64,000 bases of DNA from Mycobacterium persicum (lineage in GTDB: Bacteria; Actinomycetota; Actinomycetes; Mycobacteriales; Mycobacteriaceae). Below the pieces are notes generated by a model that saw nothing but the letters and a program-made list of their open reading frames with translations, did no database searches and was not told the DNA's origin. The DNA lies in the NCBI RefSeq assembly GCF_002086675.1, contig NZ_MVIF01000001.1:62001-126000 (forward strand), read 5' to 3'. Numbering within the stretch: the first letter of the stretch is position 1; each line of letters opens with the position of its first letter. Below are positions 18,976-30,013 of this stretch, piece by piece. The translations under genes and the position numbers were made by a program.

Positions 18976-20313
18976 TCAGCGCGCGGCGCTGACCGCATCG
19001 GCGACGCTGGCCGCCAACCGCCGAGCGACGTCCTCGTCGGCCGCCTCCACCATGACGCGAATCATCGGCTCGGTTCCAGAGGGACGCAACAGGATCCGGC
19101 CCGTGTCGCCCAGCTCGGCCGCAGCCCGGTCGACGGCCGTCTGGACCGACGGCGCCGCGGCGGCGGTGACCTTGTCGGCAACCTCGACATTGATCAGTAC
19201 CTGTGGCAACGTCTGCATTGCCGATGCCAAGGAGGCTAGCGACGAGCCGGTCTGCACCATGCGGGTCATCAGCCGCAGCCCGGTGACGATCCCGTCTCCG
19301 GTCGATCCCAGCGCCGGCATCACGATATGGCCGGATTGCTCACCGCCCAGGCTGTAGTCGCCGGCGCGCAATTCCTCGAGGACATAACGGTCACCGACTG
19401 CGGTGGTGCGCACCGTGACACCCGCGGCGCGCATGGCCAGATGCAGGCCGAGGTTGCTCATCACTGTGGTCACCAGCGTGTCGGCGGTCAATTCGCCGGC
19501 TTCCCGCATGGCCAGTGCCAGCACCACCATGATGGCGTCGCCGTCGACGAGCTCACCATTGGCGTCGACGGCCAGGCAGCGGTCGGCATCTCCGTCGTGC
19601 GCCAGACCCAGGTCGGCACGATGCGCAATGACGGCCGCTCGTAGACAATCCAAGTCCGTCGATCCGCAGGCGTCGTTGATGTTGACGCCGTTGGGCTCAG
19701 CGTTGATCGCGATGACCCTGGCCCCGGCGGCCCGATACGCGCGCGGCGCCACCGCCGACGCGGCGCCGTGAGCACAATCGACCACCACGGTGAGACCGTC
19801 AAGCGGCGTGGTGCTGGCCTTGCTCACCTGACGCAGGTAACGTTCCGCCGCATCCTCGGCGTCGACGACGCGGCCGATTCCCGCGCCGACCGGACGCAAC
19901 CCGGGACCGGAGGCGACCAGGTTCTCGATCTGGTCTTCGGTCACGTCGTCGAGTTTCTGGCCGCCGGCGCCGAAGATCTTGATGCCGTTGTCGGGCATCG
20001 GGTTGTGCGACGCCGAGATCATCACCCCGAAGTCGGCGTCGTAGGCGCCCGTCAGGTAGGCCACCGCCGGTGTCGGAAGCACCCCGACCCGCAGTGCGTC
20101 CACACCCTGGCTGGTCAGCCCGGCGATCACAGCGGCCTCCAGCATTTCGCCGCTGGCCCGCGGATCACGGCCGACCACGGCAACCCGCCGGCCCGGTCCA
20201 CCCGAGCTCGCCAGGTGCCGCGCGGCGGCGGCGCCCAGCGCCAGGGCCAACTCTGCGGTCAGCTCGCGGTTGGCGACCCCGCGCACACCGTCGGTGCCAA
20301 ATAGTCGACCCAT
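18976..20313 (-). CDS. glmM: phosphoglucosamine mutase
   Basis: Converts glucosamine-6-P to glucosamine-1-P for UDP-GlcNAc (445 aa). The phosphoserine loop is MISASHNP (Ser102), metal binding is in the DGDADRC motif, and the C-terminal phosphate-binding loop [10 protein letters not shown] is present. The ATG at 20313 ([12 protein letters not shown]) matches the family start. It corresponds to mrsA/Rv3441c, 138 bp after rpsI on the same strand. Confidence 0.97.
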   Translation of the reverse strand: MGRLFGTDGVRGVANRELTAELALALGAAAARHLASSGGPGRRVAVVGRDPRASGEMLEAAVIAGLTSQGVDALRVGVLPTPAVAYLTGAYDADFGVMISASHNPMPDNGIKIFGAGGQKLDDVTEDQIENLVASGPGLRPVGAGIGRVVDAEDAAERYLRQVSKASTTPLDGLTVVVDCAHGAASAVAPRAYRAAGARVIAINAEPNGVNINDACGSTDLDCLRAAVIAHRADLGLAHDGDADRCLAVDANGELVDGDAIMVVLALAMREAGELTADTLVTTVMSNLGLHLAMRAAGVTVRTTAVGDRYVLEELRAGDYSLGGEQSGHIVMPALGSTGDGIVTGLRLMTRMVQTGSSLASLASAMQTLPQVLINVEVADKVTAAAAPSVQTAVDRAAAELGDTGRILLRPSGTEPMIRVMVEAADEDVARRLAASVADAVSAAR

Positions 20314-20451
20314 GCGGACAAACCTCTCACAGTTGACGTCCTGCACCCAAAGGTGCCCACTTCTTTGTCGCCGAAACCGTGCCCACGGATGCGCCGACAC
20401 GCCGCACACGATGCATAAAAAGCACGGTTGCGGCCCGAAAGTGATGTTCGA

Positions 20452-20904
20452 TCAGCGCTTGCTGTACTGAGGCGCCTTGCGGGCCTTCTTCAGCCCGTAC
20501 TTCTTGCGTTCGGTGGCGCGCGGGTCGCGGGTGAGGAACCCGGCCTTCTTCAGCGGGGGCCGGTCCTCCGGGTTGGCCAGGATCAACGCGCGGGCTATGC
20601 CCAGGCGCAACGCCCCCGCTTGGCCTGACGGGCCGCCGCCGTTGAGGTGGGCGAAGATGTCGTAGCTTTCCACCCGATCGACCGTGACCAGCGGAGCCTT
20701 GATGAGCTGCTGGTGCACCTTGTTGGGGAAGTAGTCCTCCAGGGTGCGGCCGTTGAGGTCGAACTTGCCGGTGCCGGGCACCAGACGCACCCGTACCACG
20801 GCTTCCTTACGGCGCCCGACGGTCTGGATGGGCCGTTCGAACACGAACGCCTCGTGCCGGACTGGCTGGCTCTCGACGGCGGGAGCCTCGCTGATTTCGG
20901 TCAC
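20452..20904 (-). CDS. rpsI: 30S ribosomal protein S9
   Basis: 150 aa, with the [14 protein letters not shown] core and the conserved C-terminal [12 protein letters not shown] tail that reaches the ribosomal P site. The first 30 residues are a variable acidic/Ala extension, as in other mycobacteria. The GTG start overlaps the rplM stop (GTGA), so the two are translationally coupled. Confidence 0.97.
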   Translation of the reverse strand: MTEISEAPAVESQPVRHEAFVFERPIQTVGRRKEAVVRVRLVPGTGKFDLNGRTLEDYFPNKVHQQLIKAPLVTVDRVESYDIFAHLNGGGPSGQAGALRLGIARALILANPEDRPPLKKAGFLTRDPRATERKKYGLKKARKAPQYSKR

Positions 20905-21344
20905 TGCGCCACCTGCTTGATCTCGAACGGAACCGGCTGCTGCGCGGTGTGGGGATGCTCCGGCCCGGCGTAGACGCGCAGCTTTCGCTGGATCTCACGG
21001 CTCAGCTTGTTCTTGGGCAGCATCCCCACAATCGCCTTTTCCACCACACGATCCGGGTGCTTTTGCATCAGCTCGCCGATGGTGCGCTTGCGCAGGCCGC
21101 CGGGATATCCCGAGTGGCGGTAAGCCATTTTGTGGCGCAGTTTGTCGCCGCTGATGGCGACCTTGTCGGCGTTGACGATGATGACGAAGTCGCCACCGTC
21201 GACATTGGGCGCGAACGTCGGCTTGTGCTTGCCACGCAGCAGGTTGGCCGCTGCGACGGCAAGGCGGCCAAGCACCACGTCCGTGGCGTCGATGACATAC
21301 CACGACCTCGTGGTGTCACCCGCCTTGGGCGCGTATGTAGGCAC
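20901..21344 (-). CDS. rplM: 50S ribosomal protein L13
   Basis: 147 aa starting at the GTG for [10 protein letters not shown], equal to the M. tuberculosis length. A GTG four codons upstream (21356) is an alternative. Conserved [15 protein letters not shown] and [10 protein letters not shown]...GMLPKN segments. First gene of the rplM-rpsI pair. Confidence 0.97.
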   Translation of the reverse strand: MPTYAPKAGDTTRSWYVIDATDVVLGRLAVAAANLLRGKHKPTFAPNVDGGDFVIIVNADKVAISGDKLRHKMAYRHSGYPGGLRKRTIGELMQKHPDRVVEKAIVGMLPKNKLSREIQRKLRVYAGPEHPHTAQQPVPFEIKQVAQ

Positions 21345-21540
21345 AGCGCTTACCACACTTTCTCTCGGGCGGATCCCGGTGCGAGCCGGGTGCCGGTCAA
21401 GCGTTCACGGTTGGGGTAGTTCTCGACGACCGACATTGACCCGAGGCCCCGGCGTACCGCACGCCAACGGAGCAGCTTACCGACGGCCATCCCCGCAGGT
21501 CAAAATCGCGGCAGGTGATGACCGCCGCAGGTCAACATCA

Positions 21541-21581
21541 CTGTGCGGTCCCGACGGCTCTCCTCCGCCGGGACCGCACAG
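21541..21581 (-). terminator. hairpin after esxT
   Basis: A perfect 13-bp inverted repeat (21541-21553 with 21569-21581) whose 15-nt loop can pair three further bases. It starts 16 bp past the esxT stop and probably ends the ESX-4 transcript before the rplM promoter. Confidence 0.7.
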
Positions 21582-21596
21582 AGCTTGAGGCGTCGC

Positions 21597-21899
21597 CTAG
21601 CGCGCCCACACACCGGCTGCCCGGCGGTCGGCGTGCGCCACCTCCTCGGCGCCGTCGCGGACGGCATTTCCCAAGCCGACCAGGATCTCGTTGAGGGCGC
21701 TGGCCGCCTGATGCCACCTGAGTTGTTCGAGTTGGTATGCGGCCGCCGCTTCCCTCGTCCAGAGTTGCTGCAACGGCGCGATGTGGGATCTCAGCTCCTC
21801 GAGCGCGGCGTTGAAACGCGCCGAGGTGGTGTGGATCTCCTGACGAACGCCGTATTCGATGGCGTCGAAGTTGTACGACAAGGCGGGGTCTGTGGTCAT
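21597..21899 (-). CDS. esxT: ESAT-6-like protein EsxT
   Basis: WXG100-family secreted protein (100 aa) and partner of EsxU. The turn reads LWTREAAAAY, so the canonical WXG is WTR, which I recall as normal for EsxT. Two long helices flank it. ATG start, 21 bp after esxU, so the heterodimer pair is co-expressed. It corresponds to Rv3444c and is a substrate of the ESX-4 system encoded upstream. Confidence 0.93.
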   Translation of the reverse strand: MTTDPALSYNFDAIEYGVRQEIHTTSARFNAALEELRSHIAPLQQLWTREAAAAYQLEQLRWHQAASALNEILVGLGNAVRDGAEEVAHADRRAAGVWAR

Positions 21900-21920
21900 C
21901 TCGGATGCTGGTCCTGTCGA

Positions 21921-22235
21921 TCACAAAGTTCCGCCGGCGGCGGCGATATGGTGGGCATGGTTTTGACCGGCCTCATGCAGCATGGCCTCGTTGTGCCGGA
22001 TGGCTTCGGCGATCGTATGCAGCGCGTGGTACAGCCGCGTCGACTCGGCGTTCCAGCGATCCACCACGTCTTTGAATCGCGCGGCCGCCATCCCGCCCCA
22101 CGTCGACGCCGGCACGCTGCTCATCCGGCCGATGAATGCCTGAAGCATCGCCCGGATTTCCTCGTTGCGCGCGTCCGTCGTGGCCGCGACCGACCGCATC
22201 AGGTCGAAATCGGCATTCAGTGCGTTCGGGCTCAC
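21921..22235 (-). CDS. esxU: ESAT-6-like protein EsxU
   Basis: WXG100 protein (104 aa) with a clear WGG turn ([11 protein letters not shown]) between two helices. Pairs with EsxT. GTG start with GGAGAGG upstream, 87 bp after the accessory gene on the same strand. It corresponds to Rv3445c. Confidence 0.93.
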   Translation of the reverse strand: MSPNALNADFDLMRSVAATTDARNEEIRAMLQAFIGRMSSVPASTWGGMAAARFKDVVDRWNAESTRLYHALHTIAEAIRHNEAMLHEAGQNHAHHIAAAGGTL

Positions 22236-22322
22236 CTTTTTCCTCTCCAGTTGCTCCCCAGTTGTTCACCACCTAGTACGACTACGGGCGACGCCATTCG
22301 GTTCCGTCCAAATTTCCCCGGC

Positions 22323-23552
22323 TCAGCCGACCGCATGCGCCGACCGCACGGCACGTTCGCAAACGTCGCGGACGGCGTCCTGCGCACCGGGCCGGCTCTG
22401 GCATCCGATGCTGATCCGGACGCCGCCGTCGAGCAACACCGCCCACCACACGTCATGTCCGGCGCGCGCCTCGCGGTAGGTCACCGCGGGCCGGCCGGCG
22501 CTCACGCCGGACGGGTTGAAGTCGACGAATACACCGGCTGGTTCGGCATCGACGGCCCGTCGCAATCGTTCGACGGTCTGCGTCAGCGTTTCCCCGGGCA
22601 CCTGCGATTGGGTGATGTGCAACGCCACCTCGGGATCTGTCGGCGACGTGAGCTGTAGTCGAGCCGAACCCGGCCCGCCGATCACTCGCTGCGTAGGCCA
22701 GCCGGCGGGAACAGTGAGCGCGACGCGGCCCTCCACCAGAAACGTCGTCGACACCACCGGCACCGCCGTCGCACCCTGATGCGCCGTTGCGGCTACCACC
22801 AGCACCGTCAGGGCGACGCCGGCGGCCGCTAGCCCCGCGAACCTGCCGGCGCGGGCGCCACGCTGCACACCCGGGGATCCACTCGAGAACCCCGTCGGCT
22901 TCTCCGTCGCGTCCTTCGCCAGCCGCGACAGTCGAGCATCGTCGACCTCGGCGACGGCTTGGCGCGCCCGCAACACACCCGCGATCGCCGTCGCGAGCGC
23001 AGCCGCTCCCGCGACAGTGCCCGGCACGTCGATGACCACCGCGGCCCCGGTGCCCCGGGTTATGCCGGCGACAACCCCGGCGACCTCGTCGGCCTCCACC
23101 CGAGCCTTCGCCAAGCGCGGCACGGCGGTCATCACGTCGGAGCCGACGACCACCACCAACCGATCCGCGATCTCCACCACGACGGCTTCCGCGGCGGCCC
23201 CAGCGGCGGCCCCTACGGCGGCTCGGGTGAGCAACCACGACCGCGGCCGCACCACGACGTCACCGGCAGCCACCGCTCGGGCCGCCCTGGTGACCACAGC
23301 TACCCGCGCCACCGGCCACCACGACGGATGCACGACGACCATGCCGTCGCCGTGGTCGCGCGCCAGTCTGCGCAACGTAGCCGACCAGAGCGCCGAGACG
23401 GCGACCGGCCGCCCACCGACCAGCGCAACCGGGTCGTCGATCGCATTCAGGGCAGCCGCGCGCACCTCGGTGTCGTCAAAAACGCCTGCGCCACAACATA
23501 GTCGGCGGATGGCGCCGGGGCCCGCCTCGATCACCACGGGATGCGTGCTCAT
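22323..23552 (-). CDS. type VII secretion-associated protein (Rv3446c-like)
   Basis: A 409-aa ESX-4 accessory protein. The N-terminal ~240 residues look like an actin/ASKHA-type fold, followed by one membrane segment ([18 protein letters not shown]) and a C-terminal domain outside the membrane. It matches the TIGR03931-type secretion-associated family by architecture. The ATG at 23552 overlaps the eccC4 stop (ATGA), so it is tied to the secretion ATPase. Role unknown. Confidence 0.85.
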   Translation of the reverse strand: MSTHPVVIEAGPGAIRRLCCGAGVFDDTEVRAAALNAIDDPVALVGGRPVAVSALWSATLRRLARDHGDGMVVVHPSWWPVARVAVVTRAARAVAAGDVVVRPRSWLLTRAAVGAAAGAAAEAVVVEIADRLVVVVGSDVMTAVPRLAKARVEADEVAGVVAGITRGTGAAVVIDVPGTVAGAAALATAIAGVLRARQAVAEVDDARLSRLAKDATEKPTGFSSGSPGVQRGARAGRFAGLAAAGVALTVLVVAATAHQGATAVPVVSTTFLVEGRVALTVPAGWPTQRVIGGPGSARLQLTSPTDPEVALHITQSQVPGETLTQTVERLRRAVDAEPAGVFVDFNPSGVSAGRPAVTYREARAGHDVWWAVLLDGGVRISIGCQSRPGAQDAVRDVCERAVRSAHAVG

Positions 23553-26500
23553 GGCGGCGGACTCCACGCCACCTGAACCCGCCGCTCGTCACCGGTGCAG
23601 GTGATCAGGACGCCGCGGCCCGCGGGCAACGGTCCCGGGCGGCTCGAGCCGAACAACGCGCCTTCCTCCGCACGTCCGCTCATCATCAGCGCCATGCAGC
23701 CGAAGTCACGCAGACCCGCCAGCAGCGGCTCGAACATGGCTCGCGCGACTCCGGCGCTGCGCCGCGCGATCACCAGGTGCAGTCCGAGATCCGTTGCAAA
23801 CGGCAGGTATTCGAGCACGGCCAGCAGTGGGTTACCCACGGTTGTGGCGACCAGGTCGTAGTCGTCGACCACCAGAAAGATGTCCGGTCCGGTCCACCAG
23901 GACCTGGTACGCAACTGCGCCTGACTGACCTCGGCGGGCGGCATTCGTTGCTGCAGCAGCGATACGACGCCCGGCAGCATTGCATCCAGTGCGGGCGCCG
24001 ACATGGCATAGCCGCCGAGGTGTTCCGACTCGACAACACCGAGCAGGGCGCGCCGGTAGTCGACGATGAAGAGTCGGGCCTGGGCAGGGGTTCTGGCCCG
24101 GCCGATCTCCCGGCACAGCAGACGGAGCGTGGCCGACTTCCCGCACTCGTTGTCGCCGAAAACCACCAGATGGGATTGCTGTTCGAAATCGATTGCAGCG
24201 GGCTGCAGTTCGCGCTCATCCAGACCGAGCAGGATATGCTGGCCGGCTGCGGGGCGCAGGACCCTGTCGTAGTCCACCCGCGCGGGCAACAACGGTATCG
24301 GCGGCGCGACCGCGTCACCGCCGTGCTGACCCAGATCGACTACGTTCGGCCCGGGCAGGGCGACCATCATGTGAGAACCGTCGGGCGCGAGCCCGCGTCC
24401 GGGCCGGTCGCGGGGCACCTGCCGCGCCTGCCTGCGGTCCACTTCTGATTCGGCGGGCTCGCCGAGTCGCAGCTCGATCCGGGTGCCGGTCTGGTCTTTG
24501 AGCGACGGCCTGATCTCCGCCCATCGCGACGCCGACACCATCACGTGAATCCCGAATGAAAGGCCCTGTGCCGCAAGCGCGGTGATGGGCTCCTCCAGTT
24601 CGCCGAATTCGTGGCGCACCGTTGCCCAGCCGTCGACCACCAGAAACACATCGGCGGGCCGGCCGCAGCTCCCGCCGTGCCCGCATGCCGACGACTCCCG
24701 CGACCGCAGCACCGACTCCAGTTCGGCGACGATGCGCCGGACCAACTCCGGCTCCGAGCGTCCGGCAACCGCCCCCACATGCGGCAGATCGCGGATCGCG
24801 GCCAGAACACCGCCGCCGAAGTCCAGGCAGTAGAACTGGACGCGGCCCGCATCGTGGGTGGCCGCGAGTGCGGTGATCAACGTGCACAAGGCGGTCGACT
24901 TGCCCGATCGGGTCGCCCCCACGACCGCGACATGGCCTGCGGCCGCGGACAAGTCGACAGTCAGCGGCGAGCGGGACTGGTGAAACGGCCGGTCCACGAA
25001 CCCGATCGGCACCATCAGTTCGCGCCGCGCATCGTCGGCCAATAGGGCATCCAGCGCCGGTGCCTCCTGAAGCGGCGGCAACCAGACTTGGTGTGCGGGT
25101 GGACCGTGACCGGCCAATCGGTCCAACACCGCACGAAACACGCTGCGCGCGGGCTTAGCACTGCCCTCGGCGGCGCCCGTGACCGCCCCGGCATGCTCCG
25201 ATGTGAACAGCCGCACCTCCTGCGGCAGGGCCGATCGAGCCGCAGCCGCGGGCCGCGGCAGCGGTCCCGAAACGAACGCGGTCTGAAACCGGGTCAGCTC
25301 GCCGGTCGCCGTGCGCAGCCACCCGGCGCCCGGAGTGTTGGGCAGCTCGTAGGCGTCGAGTGTCCCCAAGACGGCCCGCGAGTCACCGGCGGACAACGTC
25401 TTCAGGCATACCCGGTAGGAAAGGTGGGCTTCCAGTCCACGCAGCCTGCCCTCGTCGAGCCGTTGACTGGCGAGCAGCAGATGCATCCCCAGCGAGCGTC
25501 CGAGCCGGCCGATCGCGACGAATACCTCGGCGAAATCGGGGTGCTGGCGCAGCAATTCGGAGAACTCGTCGACGATGATGAACAGCGTCGGCAGGGCGGC
25601 CAGTCGAGCACCGCCGCGGCGCGCATTCTCGTAGGCGGCCACACTGACAAAGTTGCCGGCCGTCCGCAGCAGCTGTTGCCGGCGGTTCATCTCGCCGGCC
25701 AGGGCCTCTTGCATCCGGGCGACCAGCGGCGCCTCGTCGGCAAGATTGGTGATGACCGCGGCCACGTGCGGCGACCGGGCCAGGTCGAGAAATGTTGCGC
25801 CGCCCTTGAAATCGATCAGCAGCAAATTGAGCGCCTCGGGGCAGTTGCGCGCCATCATGCCCAGCGCGACGGTGCGCAACAGTTCCGACTTTCCCGACCC
25901 GGTGGCACCGACACAGAGGCCATGCGGCCCCATACCGTTTTCGGCGGGTTCCTTGATGTCCAGTTCGACGGGCGTGCCGTCGGTCCCGGTTCCAATCGGC
26001 GCGCGGAGCCGGTCTCCGACGTTCCGGTTGCGCCACCGGGCAGCCGGGTCGAAGGCATCGACCTCACCAATGCCGACCAGGTTGGCCCACTCTGAGCCGA
26101 CGGCATTGCTGTCCGCCCGGCCGCCGGCCCGGTACCCCGCCAGCAGCCGCGCGCAGACGAGCGCGTCGACGGGCCCCATCCAGTCGGCGCGCGCCGGTGT
26201 CTCGACCTCGCCGCCACGCCGGATCACCACGGCCGAACCGCCACCGCAGCGGCCGACCGCGAGGATCTTCGCGCCGGCGGGGAAGGCGCCGGCGGGTTCG
26301 TCGGTGTCGACGATCACCACGGTCGGCAGCGCCGCACCGCTAAGCGAGGCGTGCGCCGCCGCCCACGTGGCATACACCATCCGAGCCGAGCCCAGCGCAT
26401 CGACACAACGTTGGTGTTGGTTGTGCGGCAACCACTTCAGCCAGTCCCAGTGCCGGCGATTCCGGTCGCTGGCCACCGCTGCGATGGCCACCTGATCCGG

Positions 26501-27166
26501 CGGGTGCAGCACCGCGACTTGACAGACCATTGCGCGGATCAGCCCACGCACCCGGGCCGCGTCGCCCTCGATGGTGACTGCATCGCGTAACGAGATCGCC
26601 AGAGGTGCGTCGGTTAGCGTCGAATGCGCACGCAGAAAACGGCGCAGCGCGGTCACGGTGACCGGATCGGCTGGCTGCCCGGCCGGCAGCTGCGGAGCCA
26701 CCAAACGGGTTGCCAGCGGCCGGGTTCCACGGCCGACACGCACGCGGCAGAAGTCGGCATCGGCCGGGCGACGTTCCCACATCCGCGGTCCACCGACCAC
26801 GGTGAACAACATATCGGGCTCGGGATGCGTCCAATTCAGTGAGCAATGCTGTGCCACAGCGATTTCAGTGACCGTTGCGCGCAGGCCAGTCAGGTATCGG
26901 AGGTAGTCCAGGCGCTCGTCGTCCAGGCCGCTATCGCGGCCGCGACCGAGGCCGCTTATCGCGGTGACGACCAGCGACGCCACCGTCATCGCCGGGAACG
27001 CCAGAAACGCGGGGCTGCGGGCTGCCGACGATCCCGAAAGGAAAGCCGCTGCCGTTATGCCGAGCATCACCACCGATATCGCCAGCGGCGCAACGCGTAC
27101 CAGCAGACCCGGTGATGCGGATCGCCGGACCTCCGGTGGTGCGGCGACCACCACTTCGGCTGACAC
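23549..27166 (-). CDS. eccC4: ESX-4 secretion ATPase EccC4
   Basis: FtsK/SpoIIIE-type motor of the ESX-4 system (1205 aa). Two N-terminal membrane segments (about 22-45, 52-70) are followed by three ATPase domains. Walker A motifs are GATGSGKS (420-427), GATRSGKS (750-757) and GDNECGKS (1004-1011). Only the first domain has a full Walker B with catalytic Glu (IIVDEF, about 531-535). The others read VVDGW and VVDDYD, as expected for the regulatory, substrate-binding ATPase domains of EccC. GTG start, divergent from eccD4 across 115 bp. Confidence 0.95.
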   Translation of the reverse strand: MSAEVVVAAPPEVRRSASPGLLVRVAPLAISVVMLGITAAAFLSGSSAARSPAFLAFPAMTVASLVVTAISGLGRGRDSGLDDERLDYLRYLTGLRATVTEIAVAQHCSLNWTHPEPDMLFTVVGGPRMWERRPADADFCRVRVGRGTRPLATRLVAPQLPAGQPADPVTVTALRRFLRAHSTLTDAPLAISLRDAVTIEGDAARVRGLIRAMVCQVAVLHPPDQVAIAAVASDRNRRHWDWLKWLPHNQHQRCVDALGSARMVYATWAAAHASLSGAALPTVVIVDTDEPAGAFPAGAKILAVGRCGGGSAVVIRRGGEVETPARADWMGPVDALVCARLLAGYRAGGRADSNAVGSEWANLVGIGEVDAFDPAARWRNRNVGDRLRAPIGTGTDGTPVELDIKEPAENGMGPHGLCVGATGSGKSELLRTVALGMMARNCPEALNLLLIDFKGGATFLDLARSPHVAAVITNLADEAPLVARMQEALAGEMNRRQQLLRTAGNFVSVAAYENARRGGARLAALPTLFIIVDEFSELLRQHPDFAEVFVAIGRLGRSLGMHLLLASQRLDEGRLRGLEAHLSYRVCLKTLSAGDSRAVLGTLDAYELPNTPGAGWLRTATGELTRFQTAFVSGPLPRPAAAARSALPQEVRLFTSEHAGAVTGAAEGSAKPARSVFRAVLDRLAGHGPPAHQVWLPPLQEAPALDALLADDARRELMVPIGFVDRPFHQSRSPLTVDLSAAAGHVAVVGATRSGKSTALCTLITALAATHDAGRVQFYCLDFGGGVLAAIRDLPHVGAVAGRSEPELVRRIVAELESVLRSRESSACGHGGSCGRPADVFLVVDGWATVRHEFGELEEPITALAAQGLSFGIHVMVSASRWAEIRPSLKDQTGTRIELRLGEPAESEVDRRQARQVPRDRPGRGLAPDGSHMMVALPGPNVVDLGQHGGDAVAPPIPLLPARVDYDRVLRPAAGQHILLGLDERELQPAAIDFEQQSHLVVFGDNECGKSATLRLLCREIGRARTPAQARLFIVDYRRALLGVVESEHLGGYAMSAPALDAMLPGVVSLLQQRMPPAEVSQAQLRTRSWWTGPDIFLVVDDYDLVATTVGNPLLAVLEYLPFATDLGLHLVIARRSAGVARAMFEPLLAGLRDFGCMALMMSGRAEEGALFGSSRPGPLPAGRGVLITCTGDERRVQVAWSPPP

Positions 27167-27281
27167 AGTGCGACGACGCTAGGCAGCGCCGCGACCGGCC
27201 GCAAGTCAGCTGTGCACAGCCGAAAACGACTCCGGGGCAATCCGGTTAAAGTCCGTTGGACCGAACCTGAGAGGAGCTCCG

Positions 27282-28652
27282 TTGTCTGCAGCCGATCCCG
27301 GCCTGCGCCGCGTCGCGGTTCATGCCGGCACCACGGTCGTCGACCTGTCACTGCCCGCGGCGCTTCCGGTCGCGGCGTTGATCCCGCCGATCATCGACGT
27401 CCTGGGCGATCGCCTCGAGCGGGACACCGCGACGGGCTACCACCTGTGCACGCCGGGCGGGCAATTACTGGCATCAACGACGACACTGGCGCACAGCGAT
27501 ATCCACGACGGCACCGTGCTGGTGCTCAGCCGGTCCGTTCCCGAGCCGCCCGCCGAGCGCCACGACGACCTGGCCGAGGCGGTATCGGCAATGCTGGGCT
27601 CCGCGGCCCCCCGCCCGGGTCGCCGCACCGCTGCGCTCACCGGTGCGCTGGCGGCCGGTGCTGTGACCGCTGTCGGGTCCGGGGTGCTGATTCGGGATGC
27701 GTTGCGCGCCGGCGCTCAACACGGCGCGACGGCGGGTGGCGCGGCGGCGGCCGGCGTGATCGCTCTGCTACTTGCGGGCATTGCACACCGGATCCACCGC
27801 GACCCGATCGCCGCACTCACGTTGAGCGTGATCGCCACGGTCTTCGTCGCGGTTGCCGGTCTGCTGGCGGTGCCCGGTGCCCCGGGTATTCCGCACGTCA
27901 TGCTCGCCGCCACGGCGGCGGCCGTCACGGCGGTGCTGGGTATTCGCGTAACCGGTTGCGGCATAGCGCCTTTAACCGCCATAGGGGGCTGCGCGACCGT
28001 CATCGCGGTCGCTGCGCTGGCAGGGGTGATGACCGCGGCGCCGGTGTATGTCATCGGTTCGTGGGCCGCGCTGGCATCGTTGGGTCTGCTGGAAGTGTGC
28101 GGGCGGATGTCCATTGCGTTGGCGGGCTTGTCGCCACGGCTGCCACCGGCGATCGACCACGACGACCCCGACGACCTGCCGCCGGCCGAGGTGCTGGCCA
28201 CCAAGTCGATACGCGCCGGCAAGTGGCTGACCAGCCTGCTGGCCACCTTCTCCGGCTGCGCCGCCGTCGGGGCAATCGTCGCCGCGCTGACCACCCATCG
28301 CGGCGTCCCCCTGGCCACCACCACCGCCGCGCTGTTGCTGCTGCGCGCCCGCGCACACCGCCACCGGACACGGTGGCTGCTGCTCGTCGTCAGCGGAATC
28401 ATCACTGGCACAACAGCGTTTCTCACCGCGACGACCAACTGGATGCAGCACGGAGTCCGGATCGCCGCGCTGACCGCGATACTGACCGCGGCGGCGCTGT
28501 TTCTGGGCTTCGTTGCTCCCGGGATGTCGCTCTCGCCCGTCGCCAGGCGAGGTATCGAGGCGCTGGAGTTGGCGGCCTGGGTCGCCGTGGCGCCGCTGGT
28601 CTGCTGGACATGCGGGGTCTTCGACGCCGTTAGGGCCCTCGACCTGATATGA
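27282..28652 (+). CDS. eccD4: ESX-4 membrane channel component EccD4
   Basis: A ubiquitin-like N-terminal domain (about 1-90) followed by about 11 hydrophobic segments (456 aa), the EccD architecture that forms the membrane chamber of ESX systems. TTG start supported by GAGGAG at 27271-27276, 5 nt upstream. The stop overlaps the mycP4 start (ATGA). Confidence 0.94.
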   Translation: MSAADPGLRRVAVHAGTTVVDLSLPAALPVAALIPPIIDVLGDRLERDTATGYHLCTPGGQLLASTTTLAHSDIHDGTVLVLSRSVPEPPAERHDDLAEAVSAMLGSAAPRPGRRTAALTGALAAGAVTAVGSGVLIRDALRAGAQHGATAGGAAAAGVIALLLAGIAHRIHRDPIAALTLSVIATVFVAVAGLLAVPGAPGIPHVMLAATAAAVTAVLGIRVTGCGIAPLTAIGGCATVIAVAALAGVMTAAPVYVIGSWAALASLGLLEVCGRMSIALAGLSPRLPPAIDHDDPDDLPPAEVLATKSIRAGKWLTSLLATFSGCAAVGAIVAALTTHRGVPLATTTAALLLLRARAHRHRTRWLLLVVSGIITGTTAFLTATTNWMQHGVRIAALTAILTAAALFLGFVAPGMSLSPVARRGIEALELAAWVAVAPLVCWTCGVFDAVRALDLI

Positions 28653-30013
28653 ACATCGCGACGGTGCGCGTCACCCATCTGCTGGTGGTAGCGCTGACCA
28701 CGGCGCCGTGGTGCGTGACGCCATCGGCGCACGCCGTGTCGCCGCCGCGGGTAGACGAAAGGTGGCTGCCCGCGGCGGCGTCACCGGCCCCGCCACAACC
28801 CACCGTGCAACGCGAGGTCTGCACCGCGGCCACCGCGGTGCCCGGCCACGACGCCGCCACCGCACAACTGGCGGATCTCGAGTTGCCACAGCTCTGGCAG
28901 TTCACCCGGGGGGCCGGCCAGCGGGTCGCCGTCATCGACACCGGCGTCGCCCGGCACCGACGACTGCCGCACCTCGTTGGCGGCGGCGACTACGTCGCCG
29001 CCGGCGACGGCACCCGGGATTGTGACGCACACGGCACCGTCGTCGCCGGGATCATAGCCGCCGCAACGGATTCCGGCGCAGACGGGTTCAGCGGGGTAGC
29101 GCCCGAGGTCACCGTGATCAGCATCCGGCAGTCCAGCGCCAAGTTCGCTCCGGTCGCCGACCGCTCCGGCACCGGGGTCGGTGACGTCGACACGATGGCG
29201 CAAGCCGTCCGCACCGCAGCCGACCTCGGCGCGTCGGTGATCAACATCTCGTCAGTCGCCTGCGTCCCGGCCGAACCCTTACTCGACGACCGTGCCTTGG
29301 GCGCCGCATTGGCCTACGCGGTCGACGTCAAGAATGCCGTCGTGGTGGCCCCGGCCGGCAATACCGACGGCGGCGCGCGCTGTCCGGCCCAGCGGCCCGA
29401 CGTATCCCGGGACACCGTTACCGTCGCGGTCAGTCCGGCCTGGTATGACGACTACGTACTGACCGTCGGGTCGGTGAACCCGGCCGGTGCACCGTCGTCG
29501 TTCACCCTTGCCGGGCCATGGGTCGACGTCGCCGCCACCGGCGAGGACGTGACCTCGCTGAGCCCCGTTGGTGGCGGGCTGGTGAATGCCCTTGACGGAC
29601 AACATGGCTCGGTGCCACTGTCCGGCACCAGTTTTGCCGCACCCGTCGTCAGCGGGCTGGCCGCCTTGATTCGCGCCCGATTTCCGGCGTTGACCGCCCG
29701 ACAAGTGATGCAGCGGATCACCTCGACCGCCCATCACCCACCGGCAGGATGGAATCCCCTGGTCGGCAACGGCACCATCGACGCCCCGGCCGCGCTGAGC
29801 ACGGATTCCGCGCCGCCGGCGCCCGCGGCCAAGCCCGACACCGCGGCCGCGCCGATCACGACGATGCCGGTGTCTGCCGATCACCGCAGCCGTGACGCGG
29901 CTTTGGGCGGGACCGCCATCGGCCTGGTGGTGCTCGTGGCGGTTCTGGTCTCGTTCGGAGCCACCAGGCTTCGGCTAGGACGGTCGGGCCGAGACGGTGT
30001 CATGGGCGACTGA
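28649..30013 (+). CDS. mycP4: ESX-4 mycosin protease MycP4
   Basis: Subtilisin-like serine protease at the outer face of the ESX-4 complex (454 aa). N-terminal signal sequence to about residue 29. Catalytic triad Asp97 (AVIDTG), His128 (DAHGT), Ser328 (SGTSFAAP), oxyanion Asn238 (APAGN). The C-terminal membrane anchor is about 423-445 (IGLVVLVAVLVSF). Coupled to eccD4 by ATGA. It runs tail to tail into eccB4 with a 39-bp overlap of coding ends. Confidence 0.95.
   Translation: MNIATVRVTHLLVVALTTAPWCVTPSAHAVSPPRVDERWLPAAASPAPPQPTVQREVCTAATAVPGHDAATAQLADLELPQLWQFTRGAGQRVAVIDTGVARHRRLPHLVGGGDYVAAGDGTRDCDAHGTVVAGIIAAATDSGADGFSGVAPEVTVISIRQSSAKFAPVADRSGTGVGDVDTMAQAVRTAADLGASVINISSVACVPAEPLLDDRALGAALAYAVDVKNAVVVAPAGNTDGGARCPAQRPDVSRDTVTVAVSPAWYDDYVLTVGSVNPAGAPSSFTLAGPWVDVAATGEDVTSLSPVGGGLVNALDGQHGSVPLSGTSFAAPVVSGLAALIRARFPALTARQVMQRITSTAHHPPAGWNPLVGNGTIDAPAALSTDSAPPAPAAKPDTAAAPITTMPVSADHRSRDAALGGTAIGLVVLVAVLVSFGATRLRLGRSGRDGVMGD

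Noticed and set aside
20343-20356. Small GCACC-CAAA-GGTGC hairpin between rpsI and glmM
   Set aside because: The stem is only five bases and lies nearly 100 bp past the rpsI stop, so a terminator call would be weak.
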